Positions 17,738-27,297 are shown, counted from the first letter of the stretch. The stretch: DNA of 57,100 nucleotides from Streptomyces griseoruber (GCF_001514205.1 NZ_KQ948763.1:751257-808356), one strand, 5' to 3'. The notes: generated by a model from the sequence alone, not told the origin. Numbers and translations are program-made.

Positions 17738-17836
17738 GATAAATGCCGTGCGGGGCAGACCGTCTCGCTCCTACACTCACCGCAGGCCGAGCGCCGCCCA
17801 CGACCGGGCCGCGGCCCACCAAGACGAACCAGCACC

Positions 17837-17965
17837 ATGACGAACGAAGGGAGCACGGCCATGCGAGACCGCACCGCCACCGTCGCTCCCCGCGCCCGCT
17901 ACGAGGTGATCCTCGTGTCCTGGTCCGTCCGGTGTCCGCTGCGCGCCGGACACCGGATGCGCTGA
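17837..17965 (+). CDS. Small ORF (42 or 34 aa), possible leader peptide
   Basis: ATG 17837, or ATG 17861 preceded by GAAGGGAG, opens a short frame ending in SWSVRCPLRAGHRMR. Its last codons are folded into a strong hairpin (17929-17956), and it lies about 120 bp before the EF-G paralogue. The arrangement resembles a leader peptide controlling a downstream translation-factor gene. There is no homology evidence, and chance is possible. The rest of the 345-bp gap 17738-18082 shows nothing else recognisable. Confidence 0.35.
   Translation: MTNEGSTAMRDRTATVAPRARYEVILVSWSVRCPLRAGHRMR
17929..17956 (+). promoter_or_regulatory. Hairpin in the leader of the EF-G paralogue
   Basis: CCGGTGTCCG and CGGACACCGG form a perfect 10-bp stem with an 8-nt loop. 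It overlaps the end of the small ORF and lies 127 bp before the EF-G start. No T tract follows. It could be an attenuator or a translation-coupled switch. Confidence 0.5.
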
Positions 17966-18082
17966 CGCCCGTCCGGCCACACCAACGCGCCGTCCGCTCC
18001 ACCGAGCCGACGGCGCGACCCTCACGTGGCATCAGCCCATCGCGCCGCCCGTTCCCCGAGAACACCCGAAAGGCCAAGGGCC

Positions 18083-20230
18083 GTGCGCAACAACCCCGAC
18101 CGTCGTCACCTCTCCGTCGTACGCAACCTGGGCATCCTCGCCCACGTCGACGCCGGCAAGACCACCGTCACCGAGCGGATCCTGTATGCCACCGGGACCA
18201 CGCACAAGCGCGGCGAGGTCCACGACGGCACGACCGTCACCGACTTCGACCCCCAGGAGCGCGACCGCGGCATCACCATCTTCGCCGCGGCCGTCAGCTG
18301 CGACTGGAACGGTCACCGCGTCAACCTGATCGACACCCCCGGACACGTCGACTTCGCCGACGAGGTGGAACGTGCCCTGCGGGTCCTCGACGGGGCGGTG
18401 GCGGTGTTCGACGCCGTCGCCGGCGTGGAACCGCAGAGCGAGTCGGTGTGGCGGCAGGCCGACCGGCACGGCGTACCGAGGATCGCGTTCGTCAACAAGA
18501 TGGACCGTGCGGGCGCCGACCTCGACACCGCCGTCGCCTCCCTCCGCGCCCGCCTGCACCCCGTCCCGCTCGTCGTCCACCTCCCCATCGGCGCCGAGGA
18601 CACCTTCACCGGTGTCGTGGACCTGCTCCGCCTGCGGGCACTGACCTGGGGCGACGGCAGCGACACCGCCGTCGAAGGGGACGTACCGGAGGCACTGCGG
18701 GAGGAGGCGCTGCGCCGGCGCCGGCTCCTGGAGGAGACGGTCGCCGAACGGCACCCGGCCGCGCTGGAGGAGTTCTGCGACCGGGAGACACTCTCCGCGA
18801 AGACCCTCACCGCCGCCCTGCGGGACCTGACCCGCACGGGGGACGGTGTGGTCGTCCTGTGCGGATCGGCGTACCGCAACCGGGGGATCGAACCGCTGCT
18901 GGACGCCGTCGTCGACTATCTGCCGTCGCCGTTGGACATGCCGGCCGTATGCGGGATCCGGGATGGCGTCGACGGTATGCGGCGCGGTCGGAGCCAGGCG
19001 ACGGTCGACGATATGCACCATGCCGCCGACCGTATGCACCATGCGGCCGATCGTATGCGGCATACCGCCGACGAGCGACGCCCCGCCGACCCCGCCGCCC
19101 CGTTCGCCGCCCTCGCCTTCAAAGTGGGCGCCACCCCCACCGGCAGGCTCACCTACCTGCGGGTGTACTCCGGAACGATCGAGAAGGGAGACCCGGTGTG
19201 GGAGTCCGGTACGGGGCGTGTCGAGCGGATCGGCCGGATCCTGCGGGTGCAGGCCGACCGGCACGCCCAGGTGGACCGGGCGGTCGCGGGCGACATCGTG
19301 GCCGTGGTCGGGCTGAAGTCGGCCCGGCCCGGCTCGACCCTGTGTGCGCCCGGGGACCCACTGGTCCTGGAGCCGCCCGGTGTCGCCGACCCGGTCGTGT
19401 CGGTGGCGGTCGAGGCGTGCCGGAGCACCGACACCGACCGGCTGGCCTCGGCGCTCGCCCGGCTGGCGGAGGAGGATCCGTCGCTGGTCGTGCGGACCGA
19501 TCCCGAGACCGGGCAGACCGTGCTGTCGGGCATGGGCGAACTGCACCTGGAGGTCGCGGTGGAGAAGATCCGCCGCAACCTCGGGCTGGACGTCAACGTC
19601 GGCCGCCCCAGGGTGACGTACCGGGAGACGGTGGGCCGGGGTGTGTCCGGTGTGGTGTACCGGCACGTCAAACAGGACGGCGGGGCAGGGCAGTTCGCGC
19701 ACGTCGTGCTCGATGTGGAGGCGCTGGAGGACGGGTTCGAGTTCCGGTCGGCGGTGGTCGGCGGTCGGGTGCCGCAGGAGTACGTGCGGGCCGTCGAGGC
19801 CGGCTGCCGGGACGCCCTCGCAGAGGGCCCCCTCGGCGGTCACCCGGTGACGGGGCTGCGGGTCACCCTGACCGACGGGGCGACCCATGTGAAGGACTCC
19901 TCCGACACGGCCTTCCGCACGGCGGGCCGGTTCGCGCTCCGGGAGGCCCTGCGCGCCTGTGCGATGGTCCTGCTGGAGCCGGTCGTCGAGGTCACGGTCA
20001 CCGTGCCCGAGGACGCCGTCGGCGGGGTCCTCGGCGACCTCGCCGCCCGGCGCGGCCGGGTCACCGACTCGGTGGTGCGCGGCGGCTCGGCGGTGGTCAC
20101 CGCCACCGTCCCGCTGGCGGAGCTGTTCGGATACGCGACCCGGCTGCGCAGCCGCACGCAGGGCCGCGGCATCTTCACGGCCCGGCCGACGGGGTACGCC
20201 CCGGCACCCGCGGCGGCGATGACGCCGTAG
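18083..20230 (+). CDS. Elongation factor G paralogue
   Basis: A 715-residue translational GTPase: P-loop [10 protein letters not shown]2 RDRGITI, G3 DTPGHVDF, G4 NKMD, then EF-G domains II-V ([38 protein letters not shown]). It is not in the rpsL-rpsG-fusA-tuf context, so it is a second copy. Known roles of EF-G paralogues include ribosome recycling and antibiotic ribosome protection. GTG 18083 was chosen (AAGGCCAAGGG before it). It contains an unusual His/Met-rich repeat insertion (about residues 300-335). A strong terminator follows. Confidence 0.9.
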   Translation: MRNNPDRRHLSVVRNLGILAHVDAGKTTVTERILYATGTTHKRGEVHDGTTVTDFDPQERDRGITIFAAAVSCDWNGHRVNLIDTPGHVDFADEVERALRVLDGAVAVFDAVAGVEPQSESVWRQADRHGVPRIAFVNKMDRAGADLDTAVASLRARLHPVPLVVHLPIGAEDTFTGVVDLLRLRALTWGDGSDTAVEGDVPEALREEALRRRRLLEETVAERHPAALEEFCDRETLSAKTLTAALRDLTRTGDGVVVLCGSAYRNRGIEPLLDAVVDYLPSPLDMPAVCGIRDGVDGMRRGRSQATVDDMHHAADRMHHAADRMRHTADERRPADPAAPFAALAFKVGATPTGRLTYLRVYSGTIEKGDPVWESGTGRVERIGRILRVQADRHAQVDRAVAGDIVAVVGLKSARPGSTLCAPGDPLVLEPPGVADPVVSVAVEACRSTDTDRLASALARLAEEDPSLVVRTDPETGQTVLSGMGELHLEVAVEKIRRNLGLDVNVGRPRVTYRETVGRGVSGVVYRHVKQDGGAGQFAHVVLDVEALEDGFEFRSAVVGGRVPQEYVRAVEAGCRDALAEGPLGGHPVTGLRVTLTDGATHVKDSSDTAFRTAGRFALREALRACAMVLLEPVVEVTVTVPEDAVGGVLGDLAARRGRVTDSVVRGGSAVVTATVPLAELFGYATRLRSRTQGRGIFTARPTGYAPAPAAAMTP
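19010..19072 (+). repeat. Three 21-bp in-frame repeats inside the EF-G paralogue
   Basis: Units CGTATGCACCATGCGGCCGA(C/T) and two variants occur in tandem at 19010-19030, 19031-19051 and 19052-19072. They encode [21 protein letters not shown]. The position is the domain I/II boundary, where typical EF-Gs have a shorter, variable acidic linker. Confidence 0.85.
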
Positions 20231-20243
20231 GTTCCCCGCCGCC

Positions 20244-20280
20244 GCCCTCGGGGGCTCCTGTATACGGAGCCCCCGAGGGC
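20244..20280 (+). terminator. Strong terminator after the EF-G paralogue
   Basis: GCCCTCGGGGGCTCC (20244-20258) and GGAGCCCCCGAGGGC (20266-20280) form a perfect 15-bp stem with a 7-nt loop, 14 bp after the stop codon. Confidence 0.85.
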
Positions 20281-20330
20281 GCACCGGAGTCGACCGTCTG
20301 CGGTATACGACATCCGGAGGGCTGTATGCC

Positions 20331-20456
20331 GGATACCGCCTCCCGGATACCGCCTCCCGGATACCGCATCTCGGATACCGCCTCCCGGATACCGCATCTC
20401 GGATACCGCATCTCGGATATCGCATCTCGGATACCGCATCTCGGATATCGCATCCG
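20331..20456. repeat. 14-bp tandem repeat, nine copies
   Basis: Nine contiguous units of GGATACCGC(C/A)TC(C/T)C (the two main forms are GGATACCGCCTCCC and GGATACCGCATCTC) fill most of the 250-bp gap between two convergent genes, followed by a few degenerate units up to the next stop codon. There are no spacers, so it is not a CRISPR. It is AT-richer than its surroundings and contains many GATAC/GTATC words. Confidence 0.92.
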
Positions 20457-20480
20457 AGATGCCGCCTCCGGGATACACGC

Positions 20481-22325
20481 TCAGGGATACGACACCACCG
20501 TCGACGGCACGGTCGAGGTCCCCGACGTGGGCGTCCCGGTGTCGTTGATCACCGCCTCGTACTGGCCGTTGCCGCCGAGGGAGATCACCAGCAGGTCGTG
20601 GAACTTCACGCCCGGGGTGTTCGGGGCCGCGAAGCCGTGGTGCTGGACGATCGTGGGGTCCACGTTGTAGTAGCAGTAGCTGCCCAGGCCCCAGGCCTCG
20701 TGCGTGGTGACGTCGTCGCCGACCTTGTAGGCGGCGTAGCCCTTGAGGGGGCCGTTCTGGACGGCGGCCTGGTTCGGGGCGTCGTAGGCCTTCTCGTTCT
20801 GGAAGAAGATGGTGCGGCCGCGCTGGCCGTACCACTGCACGTCGTACTTGTTGAAGTGCTCCACGAACAGTCCGGTGGCGAGCACGTCGTGGCCGTTGAC
20901 GACGACGCCGTAGTCGGCGCGGTTGGTCTCCCAGCCGACGCCGTCGCCGTGGTCGGCGCGCCAGACCCAGGTGTGGTCGACGATGGTGTGCCGGTTGTTG
21001 ACGACCATGCTGGTGGTGGCCCTGCCGGCGCCCGCGCCGCCGATCCGGACGAACACGTCCTGGACGGTGGTGGGGTTGGCGGAGTGGTCGCGCCAGGCGC
21101 CGCGCGGGCCGATCTCCAGCAGGGTCGGCGAGTTGACGGGACCGGCGTCCACCAGGAAGCCCGCGAGGCGGACCCCGTCGACGTCGGCGACCTTCAGCGC
21201 GGTGACGCCGTTGTCCGGTATGAGGGTGGCGTACCCGAGGCCCAGGACGACGGTGTCGGCGCGGTCGACCCGGATCGGCCGGTCGAGGTGGTAGATGCCC
21301 GGGGTGAGCAGCAGGTGGAGTCCCTGTGCGAGGGCCTGGTTGAGGGTCGCCGCCGGGACGCCCGGCCGGGCCACGTAGAACCGCGACAGGGGCAGGGAGG
21401 TGCCGCGCGGGGTGCCGTTGCCCCAGCTGACCCCGCGCGCGCCGGTCCGCTTGGCGGGTAGGAACACCCGGAAGGCGCCGCCGCCGTCGACGTACAGGAA
21501 CGGCTTCTCGCGGGAGACCGGCGTCGTGTCGAGGGTGGTGTAGGGCGGGCTGGGGAAGCTCTGGGCGGGGGCGCCCTCGACGCCGGAGAAGACCATGTTC
21601 CACACGCCGTTGAGCCAGCTGCCGATCGCGCTGTCCCGGGTGTACCACTGCTGCTGCGAGTAGGGTCCGATCTCACCCTCGATGCGGCTGTCGGCGATGT
21701 AGCCGCCGCTGGCCCAGCCGTAGCCGCTGGGCGCCAGGTTGAGGCCGCCGTGGACGTGCATCCGGCGGAAGGGGGCCGCCTGGGCCACCGCCCACCGGTT
21801 GGTGCCGTTCGCGGGGACGAGCGCGAGGTTCTCCGCCGAACGCCAGAAGTTCTGCGTGGCGTTGCCGCCGAACCAGCCGGCGTCGACCGTCACGTCCCCG
21901 TTGATGGTGGTGTCGTCGGGGGAGAGCCCGAGGCCGGCGATGGAGGTGTAGAAGCCCAGTTGGGCGTTGAGGCCGTGGTACGTGCCGGGCTTGAACAGCA
22001 ACGCGTAACGCCCGGTGCCGAATTGGGCGGACTCCTGTTGCCGGAACACCTGGTCGAGGCGGGCCTGGATGTCCGGGGTGGACGGATCGAGGACGAGGAC
22101 GTTCGGGCCGAGATCCCCGCCGCCCGGCAGAAGGCGGGTGCGCGGGGCGCGCGGGGTGTGTGGAGCGGCCGAGGCCGGTGCGGCCGGCCCCCCGGCGAGG
22201 GCGGGCGCGGCCGCGGCGGCCGCCGCGAGGACGGCTCTGCGGCGCGGGCCGGCAGGCTGCCCGGCGGACTGCGCCGGGGACTGCCCGGTGGACTGCGCGG
22301 GCGACTGCTCGGGGGTGTGGGTCAT
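20481..22325 (-). CDS. Secreted beta-helix protein (Tat signal; GH55/coagulation-factor-like annotation)
   Basis: A 614-residue protein. A Gln/Pro/Ser-rich N-terminus is followed by a twin-arginine signal (GPRRRAVLAAAAAAAPALAG, cleavage near ASA-AP). The mature protein has repeated beta-helix-type segments (LFKPGTYHGLNAQLGFYTS, TINGDVTVDAGWFGG, ADTVVLGLGYATLI, NNRHTIVDHTWVWR), typical of the large Streptomyces family often mislabelled adenylyl cyclase or factor 5/8 domain protein. A role in polysaccharide binding or cleavage is likely. ATG 22325 follows GGAGAG. A LacI-type operator lies 100 bp upstream. Confidence 0.8.
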   Translation of the reverse strand: MTHTPEQSPAQSTGQSPAQSAGQPAGPRRRAVLAAAAAAAPALAGGPAAPASAAPHTPRAPRTRLLPGGGDLGPNVLVLDPSTPDIQARLDQVFRQQESAQFGTGRYALLFKPGTYHGLNAQLGFYTSIAGLGLSPDDTTINGDVTVDAGWFGGNATQNFWRSAENLALVPANGTNRWAVAQAAPFRRMHVHGGLNLAPSGYGWASGGYIADSRIEGEIGPYSQQQWYTRDSAIGSWLNGVWNMVFSGVEGAPAQSFPSPPYTTLDTTPVSREKPFLYVDGGGAFRVFLPAKRTGARGVSWGNGTPRGTSLPLSRFYVARPGVPAATLNQALAQGLHLLLTPGIYHLDRPIRVDRADTVVLGLGYATLIPDNGVTALKVADVDGVRLAGFLVDAGPVNSPTLLEIGPRGAWRDHSANPTTVQDVFVRIGGAGAGRATTSMVVNNRHTIVDHTWVWRADHGDGVGWETNRADYGVVVNGHDVLATGLFVEHFNKYDVQWYGQRGRTIFFQNEKAYDAPNQAAVQNGPLKGYAAYKVGDDVTTHEAWGLGSYCYYNVDPTIVQHHGFAAPNTPGVKFHDLLVISLGGNGQYEAVINDTGTPTSGTSTVPSTVVSYP

Positions 22326-22424
22326 GGGCGGCTCTCCTCGGTGGGGCGGCTCGGGCGGCTCGTGGCGAACGGCTGACACACGGGACGGAGACAGCTGATT
22401 CAGGAAGTGAACGGCAGTGCTGTT

Positions 22425-22436
22425 GAGAGCGCTCTC
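22425..22436. promoter_or_regulatory. LacI-family type operator
   Basis: GAGAGCGCTCTC is a perfect 12-bp palindrome with the central AGCGCT of LacI-family (CebR/BglR-like) sites in Streptomyces. It lies about 100 bp before the leftward beta-helix gene and about 130 bp before the rightward GH1 remnant, so it could control the former and once the latter. Confidence 0.6.
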
Positions 22437-22562
22437 TCGTCGCTGAATGCTTCAACTACCCGAACGCTTACGTCAAGTGGTGGTGCGCGAGTTCCCCGAG
22501 CGATGCCGCACCTCTTGACGCCTCCCTCTTCCGAGGTTTAACTCACGTCCTAAATTAAGCGC

Positions 22563-23250
22563 TGCACCTCGCTGGTCGCCGAGCGCCTGGGCGACCGGGT
22601 GACCCACTGGACCACGCTCAACGAACCCCTCTGCGCGGCCTGGATCGGTCACCTCGAAGGCACCATGGCCCCCGGCCTCACCGACCTGACGGCCGCGGTC
22701 CGCGCCTCGTACCACCTGCTCCTCGGCCACGGCCTCGCCGTCCAGGCCGTCCGCGCCGCCGTACCGCACGCGCGGCTCGGCATCGTCAACAACCTCTCCA
22801 CCGTGCACCCGGCCGACGACCGCCCCGAGGACCTCGCCGCCGCCCACCGCATGGATGGCCACGCCAACCGCTGCTGGCTCGACCCCGTCCACGGCTGCGG
22901 CTTCCCGTCGAACGAGTACGGCGCCCGCCGCCTGTACGTCACCGAGAACGGCTCCGCCTACCCGGACGCCGTACGCCCCGACGGCCACCGTCCACGACCC
23001 CGAACGCCAGGCCTTGGCCTACCTCACCGCCCACCTCGCTGCCTGCGCCTCCGCCACCTGCAAGGGCGCCCCGCTGGTCGGCTGCTTCGCCTGGTCCCTG
23101 CTGGACAACTTCGAATGGGCCTACGGCTACGCCAAACGCTTCGGCCTCGTCCACGTGGACTACCGGACCCAGGCGCGGACGGTGAAGGGGAGCGGGTGGC
23201 GGTATGCGGAGATCATCCGGTGGCATCGGGAGGGGGTGCGGCGGGCGGCG
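22563..23250 (+). pseudogene. GH1 beta-glucosidase remnant
   Basis: Both catalytic motifs of family 1 glycosidases are visible: TLNEP (acid/base, about 22615) and YVTENG (nucleophile, about 22936), then [22 protein letters not shown]. The gene is broken three ways. There is no N-terminus or start codon. An internal deletion fuses [11 protein letters not shown] directly to [10 protein letters not shown], losing roughly 150 residues of barrel. A frameshift near 22985 precedes [14 protein letters not shown] decayed cellobiose- or glucoside-utilisation gene is the best reading. Confidence 0.8.
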
Positions 23251-23539
23251 TGGGCGGGCGTCCCGCGTACATCCGGCCGCATCGTCCGCAACCAGGTCCA
23301 ACAGCCCCTTTGTCACCTCTCGGCAGTCCGGTACTAAAGTGGCTCCGCTGATGAGGGGGGCTTCGTCGAGCCGCCGTCACCCCTGCCCGTCGGGGCGGTG
23401 TGCCGGTCGGCCGTGCCGCGCCGGTCCGATCGGTGGCCGTAGGGCGTAGGACACCAGGGGGGTACATGACTCGACAGTGCGGTCTCCGGGGGCGTGCGCC
23501 GTCCGCCGGACAGCGGCCCTGCCCGGCGGGGAACGGGCC

Positions 23540-25816
23540 GTGCCGGTGAACATCCCCGAACGCATAGGTCCCTACCGGCCGATCCGGCACCTCGGAACCG
23601 GTGGCATGGGGTCGGTGTACTACGCGACCGACCCCGACGGCGGCACCCCCCTCGCCGTCAAGGTCCTGCACCAGAACTTCGCCGCCGACCCCGCGCACCG
23701 GGCCCGCTTCCGCCGTGAGACCACCATGCTCGGCAAGGTCACGGGTCCCTATCTCGTCCCCCTGGTCGACGCCGACGCCGAAGCCGCGCTTCCCTGGCTG
23801 GCGACTGCCTATGTCCACGGCAACACCCTCCACCAGCATGTCCGTGATACCGGCCCGATGCGCGCGGACAACCTGCTGACGTTCGCGGCGGCCGTCGCGC
23901 ACGCGCTGGCCTGCATCCATGACGCCGGGGTCGCCCACCGCGACCTGAAGCCGACGAACGTGCTCCTCGCGGCCGACGGACCACGCGTCGTCGATTTCGG
24001 CATCGCCCACCACCTGGACGCCACCGCGATCACCGCGACCTCGATGACCACCGGGACCCCGGGCTGGATGGCCCCCGAGCAGCTCACCGAAGGCACCACC
24101 CTTCCCGCGGGCGACATCTTCGCGTGGGGGATGCTCGTCGCCTACGCCGCGGCCGCCTCCCACCCCTTCGGTGCCCCCACGGGGATCACGCACCGTATCG
24201 TCAGCGCCGAGCCCTCGCTCGTGGGCGTGCCCGACGCCCTGCTGCCCCTGGTCCGGGATGCCCTGCACAAGGAGCCCGGGAAGCGACCGGTGGCGGCGGA
24301 GATCGCCGGACGGACCGCGGCGATCTACGGGCCGACCGGTACCGCTGTCTTTCCGACCGTGTCCTACACGCGGTCCGTCGATCGCGGTCCCGGGCGGAGC
24401 GATACCGACGCCGACGCCGGTGTCGACGCCGAGGTCACGGTGGCTCTGGACCGCGGGCGATGGGACGTTCCCCTGCCCGCCGGACATCCGGCCGGCGAGG
24501 AAGCCATCGGCAAGGAAGCGGCCGACGAGGAAGCCGTCGACGGACGGCCCGTCGGTGCGGAACCCGCCGGCCCGTCGGTGCCCCCGCGGGAGCCCTCCCG
24601 CCCGGTGACGTCCGGTGCGACGACGCCACCGGGAGGCGCGCCCGCGGACGGACGGGTTCCCCCGGCTCCGCCCACTCCACCCACTCCGCCCTCGCCCCCC
24701 GATTCCGTACCGCCTCCCGTCCCGGCGCCCGCACCCGCCCGCCGTCGTAGGCGGAGCCGGGCCGTCGCCTACACGCTGGCGGCCGCCGCGGTCCTGGGCG
24801 CGGCCGCCGGGGCCGTGGCGGCGGTCACGGGGGGTGGTGACGACGAGACCGGAGCCACCGGTCCGGACACCGTCGCCAGTACGGCGGCCGAGCCGCAGCG
24901 GACGGCGCCCAGCCCGGCCCCGACCACGGCGACCCCCGCGGCGGACGAGTCGCCGGGTGCGGAAGGGGCCGTGGCAGAACAGGAACAGGAGCCCGAACCG
25001 GTGGCCGTGTTCGGTGGCCTGCGCGTCACCGTTGCCGCCGACTCGGGACTGGTGTTCCAGTCGGGCGACGAGAACACCGACGCCGGATACGACGGGGACA
25101 CCTCCGAGGAACCGACCGTCGCGACCAGCGTCGACTTCTCGGCGCAGAGCGACCCCGACACCGGCGTCCGGATCCAGTACGCCCCGAGCCTGACGCTCGA
25201 CGAGATCCGGGAGGGGCAGTCGGGTTCCGGTTCCATGTGGACGATCGAGAGCGAGGACGGTTCCACGTCCACGGACGAGTCGGTGATCTCCGTGAGGGCG
25301 CGCCCGCTGACCGACATCGGTGGCCGGAAGGCCATGAGCTGGACCATGGGCACCGATGTGCTCCCGGACTACGACGGCTCGCGCAAGAGTCGTCACCGCG
25401 TGTGGTGGCTGCCGTACAGCAAGTACCTCCTTTACACCTACGGGAAGCCGGACGAGACCACCGACGCGGCAGTGGACGCGCTGATCGAAGGGATCGGCTT
25501 CGAGGCGACGAAGATGCCGCGCGACTGCGCGGACGCCGTCGTGGCGCTCGACAAGGCGGCCGCGAGCGGTGAGCAGGCGGACGACCACGGTTCCCTCGCC
25601 AACTGCCAGGACGCCGCGGTGCACGGCGCCGGGCAACTGGACCCGGGGACCGTGGACACCGGGACCGAGGCCGCCTGTGTCGCCCTGGCCGTGTCGTACA
25701 GCGGGTACGGAGCCGATTTCACCTACGACGAGGCCAAGGCGTACAAGGAACTGCGCCCGGGGTGCGACGTCCCCGGGGCGGTGAGTGATCCGCGCCTGCC
25801 GGACTGGGGGCTGTGA
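23540..25816 (+). CDS. Transmembrane Ser/Thr protein kinase
   Basis: About 758 residues. The N-terminal Hanks-type kinase has glycine loop GTGGMGSVYYA, Lys in AVKVL, catalytic HRDLKPTNVLL, DFG and TPGWMAPEQL, complete for activity. A Pro/Ala-rich juxtamembrane linker leads to a basic RRRRR stop-transfer and one membrane helix (VAYTLAAAAVLGAAAGAVAA). The extracellular part (about 250 residues) is Thr/Glu-rich and then a folded domain with several Cys. It is not PASTA. The GTG at 23540 follows GGCGGGGAAC; GTG 23477 and 23546 are alternatives. Confidence 0.9.
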   Translation: MPVNIPERIGPYRPIRHLGTGGMGSVYYATDPDGGTPLAVKVLHQNFAADPAHRARFRRETTMLGKVTGPYLVPLVDADAEAALPWLATAYVHGNTLHQHVRDTGPMRADNLLTFAAAVAHALACIHDAGVAHRDLKPTNVLLAADGPRVVDFGIAHHLDATAITATSMTTGTPGWMAPEQLTEGTTLPAGDIFAWGMLVAYAAAASHPFGAPTGITHRIVSAEPSLVGVPDALLPLVRDALHKEPGKRPVAAEIAGRTAAIYGPTGTAVFPTVSYTRSVDRGPGRSDTDADAGVDAEVTVALDRGRWDVPLPAGHPAGEEAIGKEAADEEAVDGRPVGAEPAGPSVPPREPSRPVTSGATTPPGGAPADGRVPPAPPTPPTPPSPPDSVPPPVPAPAPARRRRRSRAVAYTLAAAAVLGAAAGAVAAVTGGGDDETGATGPDTVASTAAEPQRTAPSPAPTTATPAADESPGAEGAVAEQEQEPEPVAVFGGLRVTVAADSGLVFQSGDENTDAGYDGDTSEEPTVATSVDFSAQSDPDTGVRIQYAPSLTLDEIREGQSGSGSMWTIESEDGSTSTDESVISVRARPLTDIGGRKAMSWTMGTDVLPDYDGSRKSRHRVWWLPYSKYLLYTYGKPDETTDAAVDALIEGIGFEATKMPRDCADAVVALDKAAASGEQADDHGSLANCQDAAVHGAGQLDPGTVDTGTEAACVALAVSYSGYGADFTYDEAKAYKELRPGCDVPGAVSDPRLPDWGL

Positions 25817-25868
25817 CGCCGGCGGGTGAACGGGCGAGGAGCGCCCGCCGTCACCCTGGGCTCGCCGG

Positions 25869-26261
25869 TCAGCAGTCCCGCAGCTCCGCCGACTGGTTCA
25901 GCACCTGTGCCCGTGTCGAGGTGAACCGGGTGTACGTCTGTCCGTCCCGGGCCTCCGGACGGAACGCGGCCACCCGGTGGCAGTTCTGGAAGGCGAGGGC
26001 CACGCCGAAGTGGCGCTCCAGGCTGCCGCGGATCGCGTCGCTGGCGAGGGCGCGCAGCAGCTGGCCGCGCTCCTGCTCGGACGGCGGCGGGGTCTGGTTG
26101 TCGGTGAACTCGGCGATGCCGGCGTGCAGTCGGACGGAGAGGGACTCCACGAGGTCGTAGGCGTACGGCAGCGAGGTGCGGACGGTGTCGACGAAGTCCG
26201 CCTCGCGGATGTCACCGGCTTCGGCCTCGGCGAGGAGCTTCGGGGAGACGTCGAGAGACAT
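25869..26261 (-). CDS. SCO5389-family small conserved protein
   Basis: A 130-residue acidic protein without signal or membrane segments. It has conserved-looking stretches DFVDTVRTSLPYAY, NQTPPPSEQERGQLLRALA and HFGVALAFQNCHRVA, and ends in two-Cys QSAELRDC. I recognise it from memory as the SCO5389-like family of Streptomyces, which sits beside an ATPase gene as here. Function is unknown. The pair with the next ATPase suggests joint action. Confidence 0.72.
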   Translation of the reverse strand: MSLDVSPKLLAEAEAGDIREADFVDTVRTSLPYAYDLVESLSVRLHAGIAEFTDNQTPPPSEQERGQLLRALASDAIRGSLERHFGVALAFQNCHRVAAFRPEARDGQTYTRFTSTRAQVLNQSAELRDC

Positions 26262-26317
26262 GGGTGTCCTGTTTCTGTAGGGGGGAGGGGAAGGGAAAGG
26301 GGGAAACGCCGGGGTGG

Positions 26318-27265
26318 TCAGGTGAGCGACGCGGGGCCCGGGACGAACTCCGGGTCCACCTGGGTCGCCAGGTCCTGGCCCGTCGCCGTGTCCGCCCAGG
26401 CGCGGGCGTTGCGCAGGTGGAACTCGACGGCGTGCCGGTGGAGGGTCGGCCAGTCCTTGGGGCGGGCGTCGACCGTCTCGCGCAGGACGGTGAGCGCGTG
26501 GCGGTTGGCCGACTCCAACTCGCCCTGCGGTGTGCCGCGTTCGGCGGAGCGGACCCAGGGGGAGAGGGCCAGGTGGGTGAGGAGGTCGTCGCCCACCTGC
26601 TCCTTGAGGAACAGCAGATCGTCCTCGCCGGTCACCTTGTTGCCGACCACGGCGAGCGGGATGCCGAACTCGGCGGCGTGGTCGCGGTACTGGCGGTAGA
26701 CGGAGACGCCCCTGCGGGTGGGTTCGGCCACCAGGAACGTCATGTCGAAGCGGGTGAACAGGCCGGAGGCGAAGGCGTCGGCGCCCGCCGTCATGTCGAC
26801 GACGACGTACTCGCCGGGGCCGTCGACCAGATGTCCGAGGTAGAGCTCGACGGCGCCGAGCTTGGAGTGGTAGCAGGCCACCCCCAGATCGCTCTCGTCG
26901 AACGCGCCGGTGACCATCAGCGGGACGCCGCCGACCTGTTGGACGTGGCGGGCGTGCAACGCGTCGTCGCCCAGAAGGTGCAGCAGGCGTGAACCCCGGC
27001 CCGGCGGGGTGGTCTTGATCATCGCCTCGCGGGAGGCGATCCGCGGGTTGGTGCCGCGCAGGAGGTCCTTGATCTCGCCGGTGTGCGCGGCCAGGGGCGG
27101 AGCGGTGAACGGTCCGGCGCCGGGGTCGAGCGCCTCGGCCAGGTGCTGGTTGATGTCGCCGTCGACGGCCAGTACGGGGGCGCCCGACCGTGCCAGTTCG
27201 CGGGCGAACAGCGCCGACAGGGTGGTCTTGCCGCTGCCGCCCTTGCCGACGAACGCGACGCGCAT
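26318..27265 (-). CDS. CooC/ParA-like P-loop ATPase
   Basis: A 315-residue SIMIBI-class ATPase with a deviant Walker A motif FVGKGGSGKTTLSALFA at residues 5-21 (signature Lys in KGGSGKT) and a Walker B-like YVVVDMTAGADAF. The class includes CooC, NifH, ParA and metal-insertion chaperones. ATG 27265. A Zur-like box ends 32 bp upstream, so it may respond to zinc. It is co-directional with the SCO5389-like gene downstream. Confidence 0.82.
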   Translation of the reverse strand: MRVAFVGKGGSGKTTLSALFARELARSGAPVLAVDGDINQHLAEALDPGAGPFTAPPLAAHTGEIKDLLRGTNPRIASREAMIKTTPPGRGSRLLHLLGDDALHARHVQQVGGVPLMVTGAFDESDLGVACYHSKLGAVELYLGHLVDGPGEYVVVDMTAGADAFASGLFTRFDMTFLVAEPTRRGVSVYRQYRDHAAEFGIPLAVVGNKVTGEDDLLFLKEQVGDDLLTHLALSPWVRSAERGTPQGELESANRHALTVLRETVDARPKDWPTLHRHAVEFHLRNARAWADTATGQDLATQVDPEFVPGPASLT

Positions 27266-27282
27266 CTACCGGCCCGCCGTTT

Positions 27283-27297
27283 TGAAAATGAATGTCA
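27283..27297. promoter_or_regulatory. Zur-box-like palindrome
   Basis: TGAAAATGAATGTCA matches the Streptomyces Zur consensus TGAAAATGATTTTCA at 13 of 15 positions by eye. It is an AT-rich island in a 75% GC setting, 17 bp upstream of the leftward ATPase start and 74 bp upstream of the rightward GNAT gene. It could control either or both. Confidence 0.55.

Noticed and set aside
18083..20230. Tetracycline ribosome-protection protein
   Set aside because: Length and domain V motifs look like EF-G. I cannot distinguish resistance subtypes by eye, so I call only an EF-G paralogue.
20331..20456. CRISPR array
   Set aside because: The units are contiguous without spacers, and there are no cas genes.
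22380..22562. A start region of the GH1 gene
   Set aside because: No family N-terminus or start codon with RBS is found there. The reading frame enters mid-domain, supporting a remnant.
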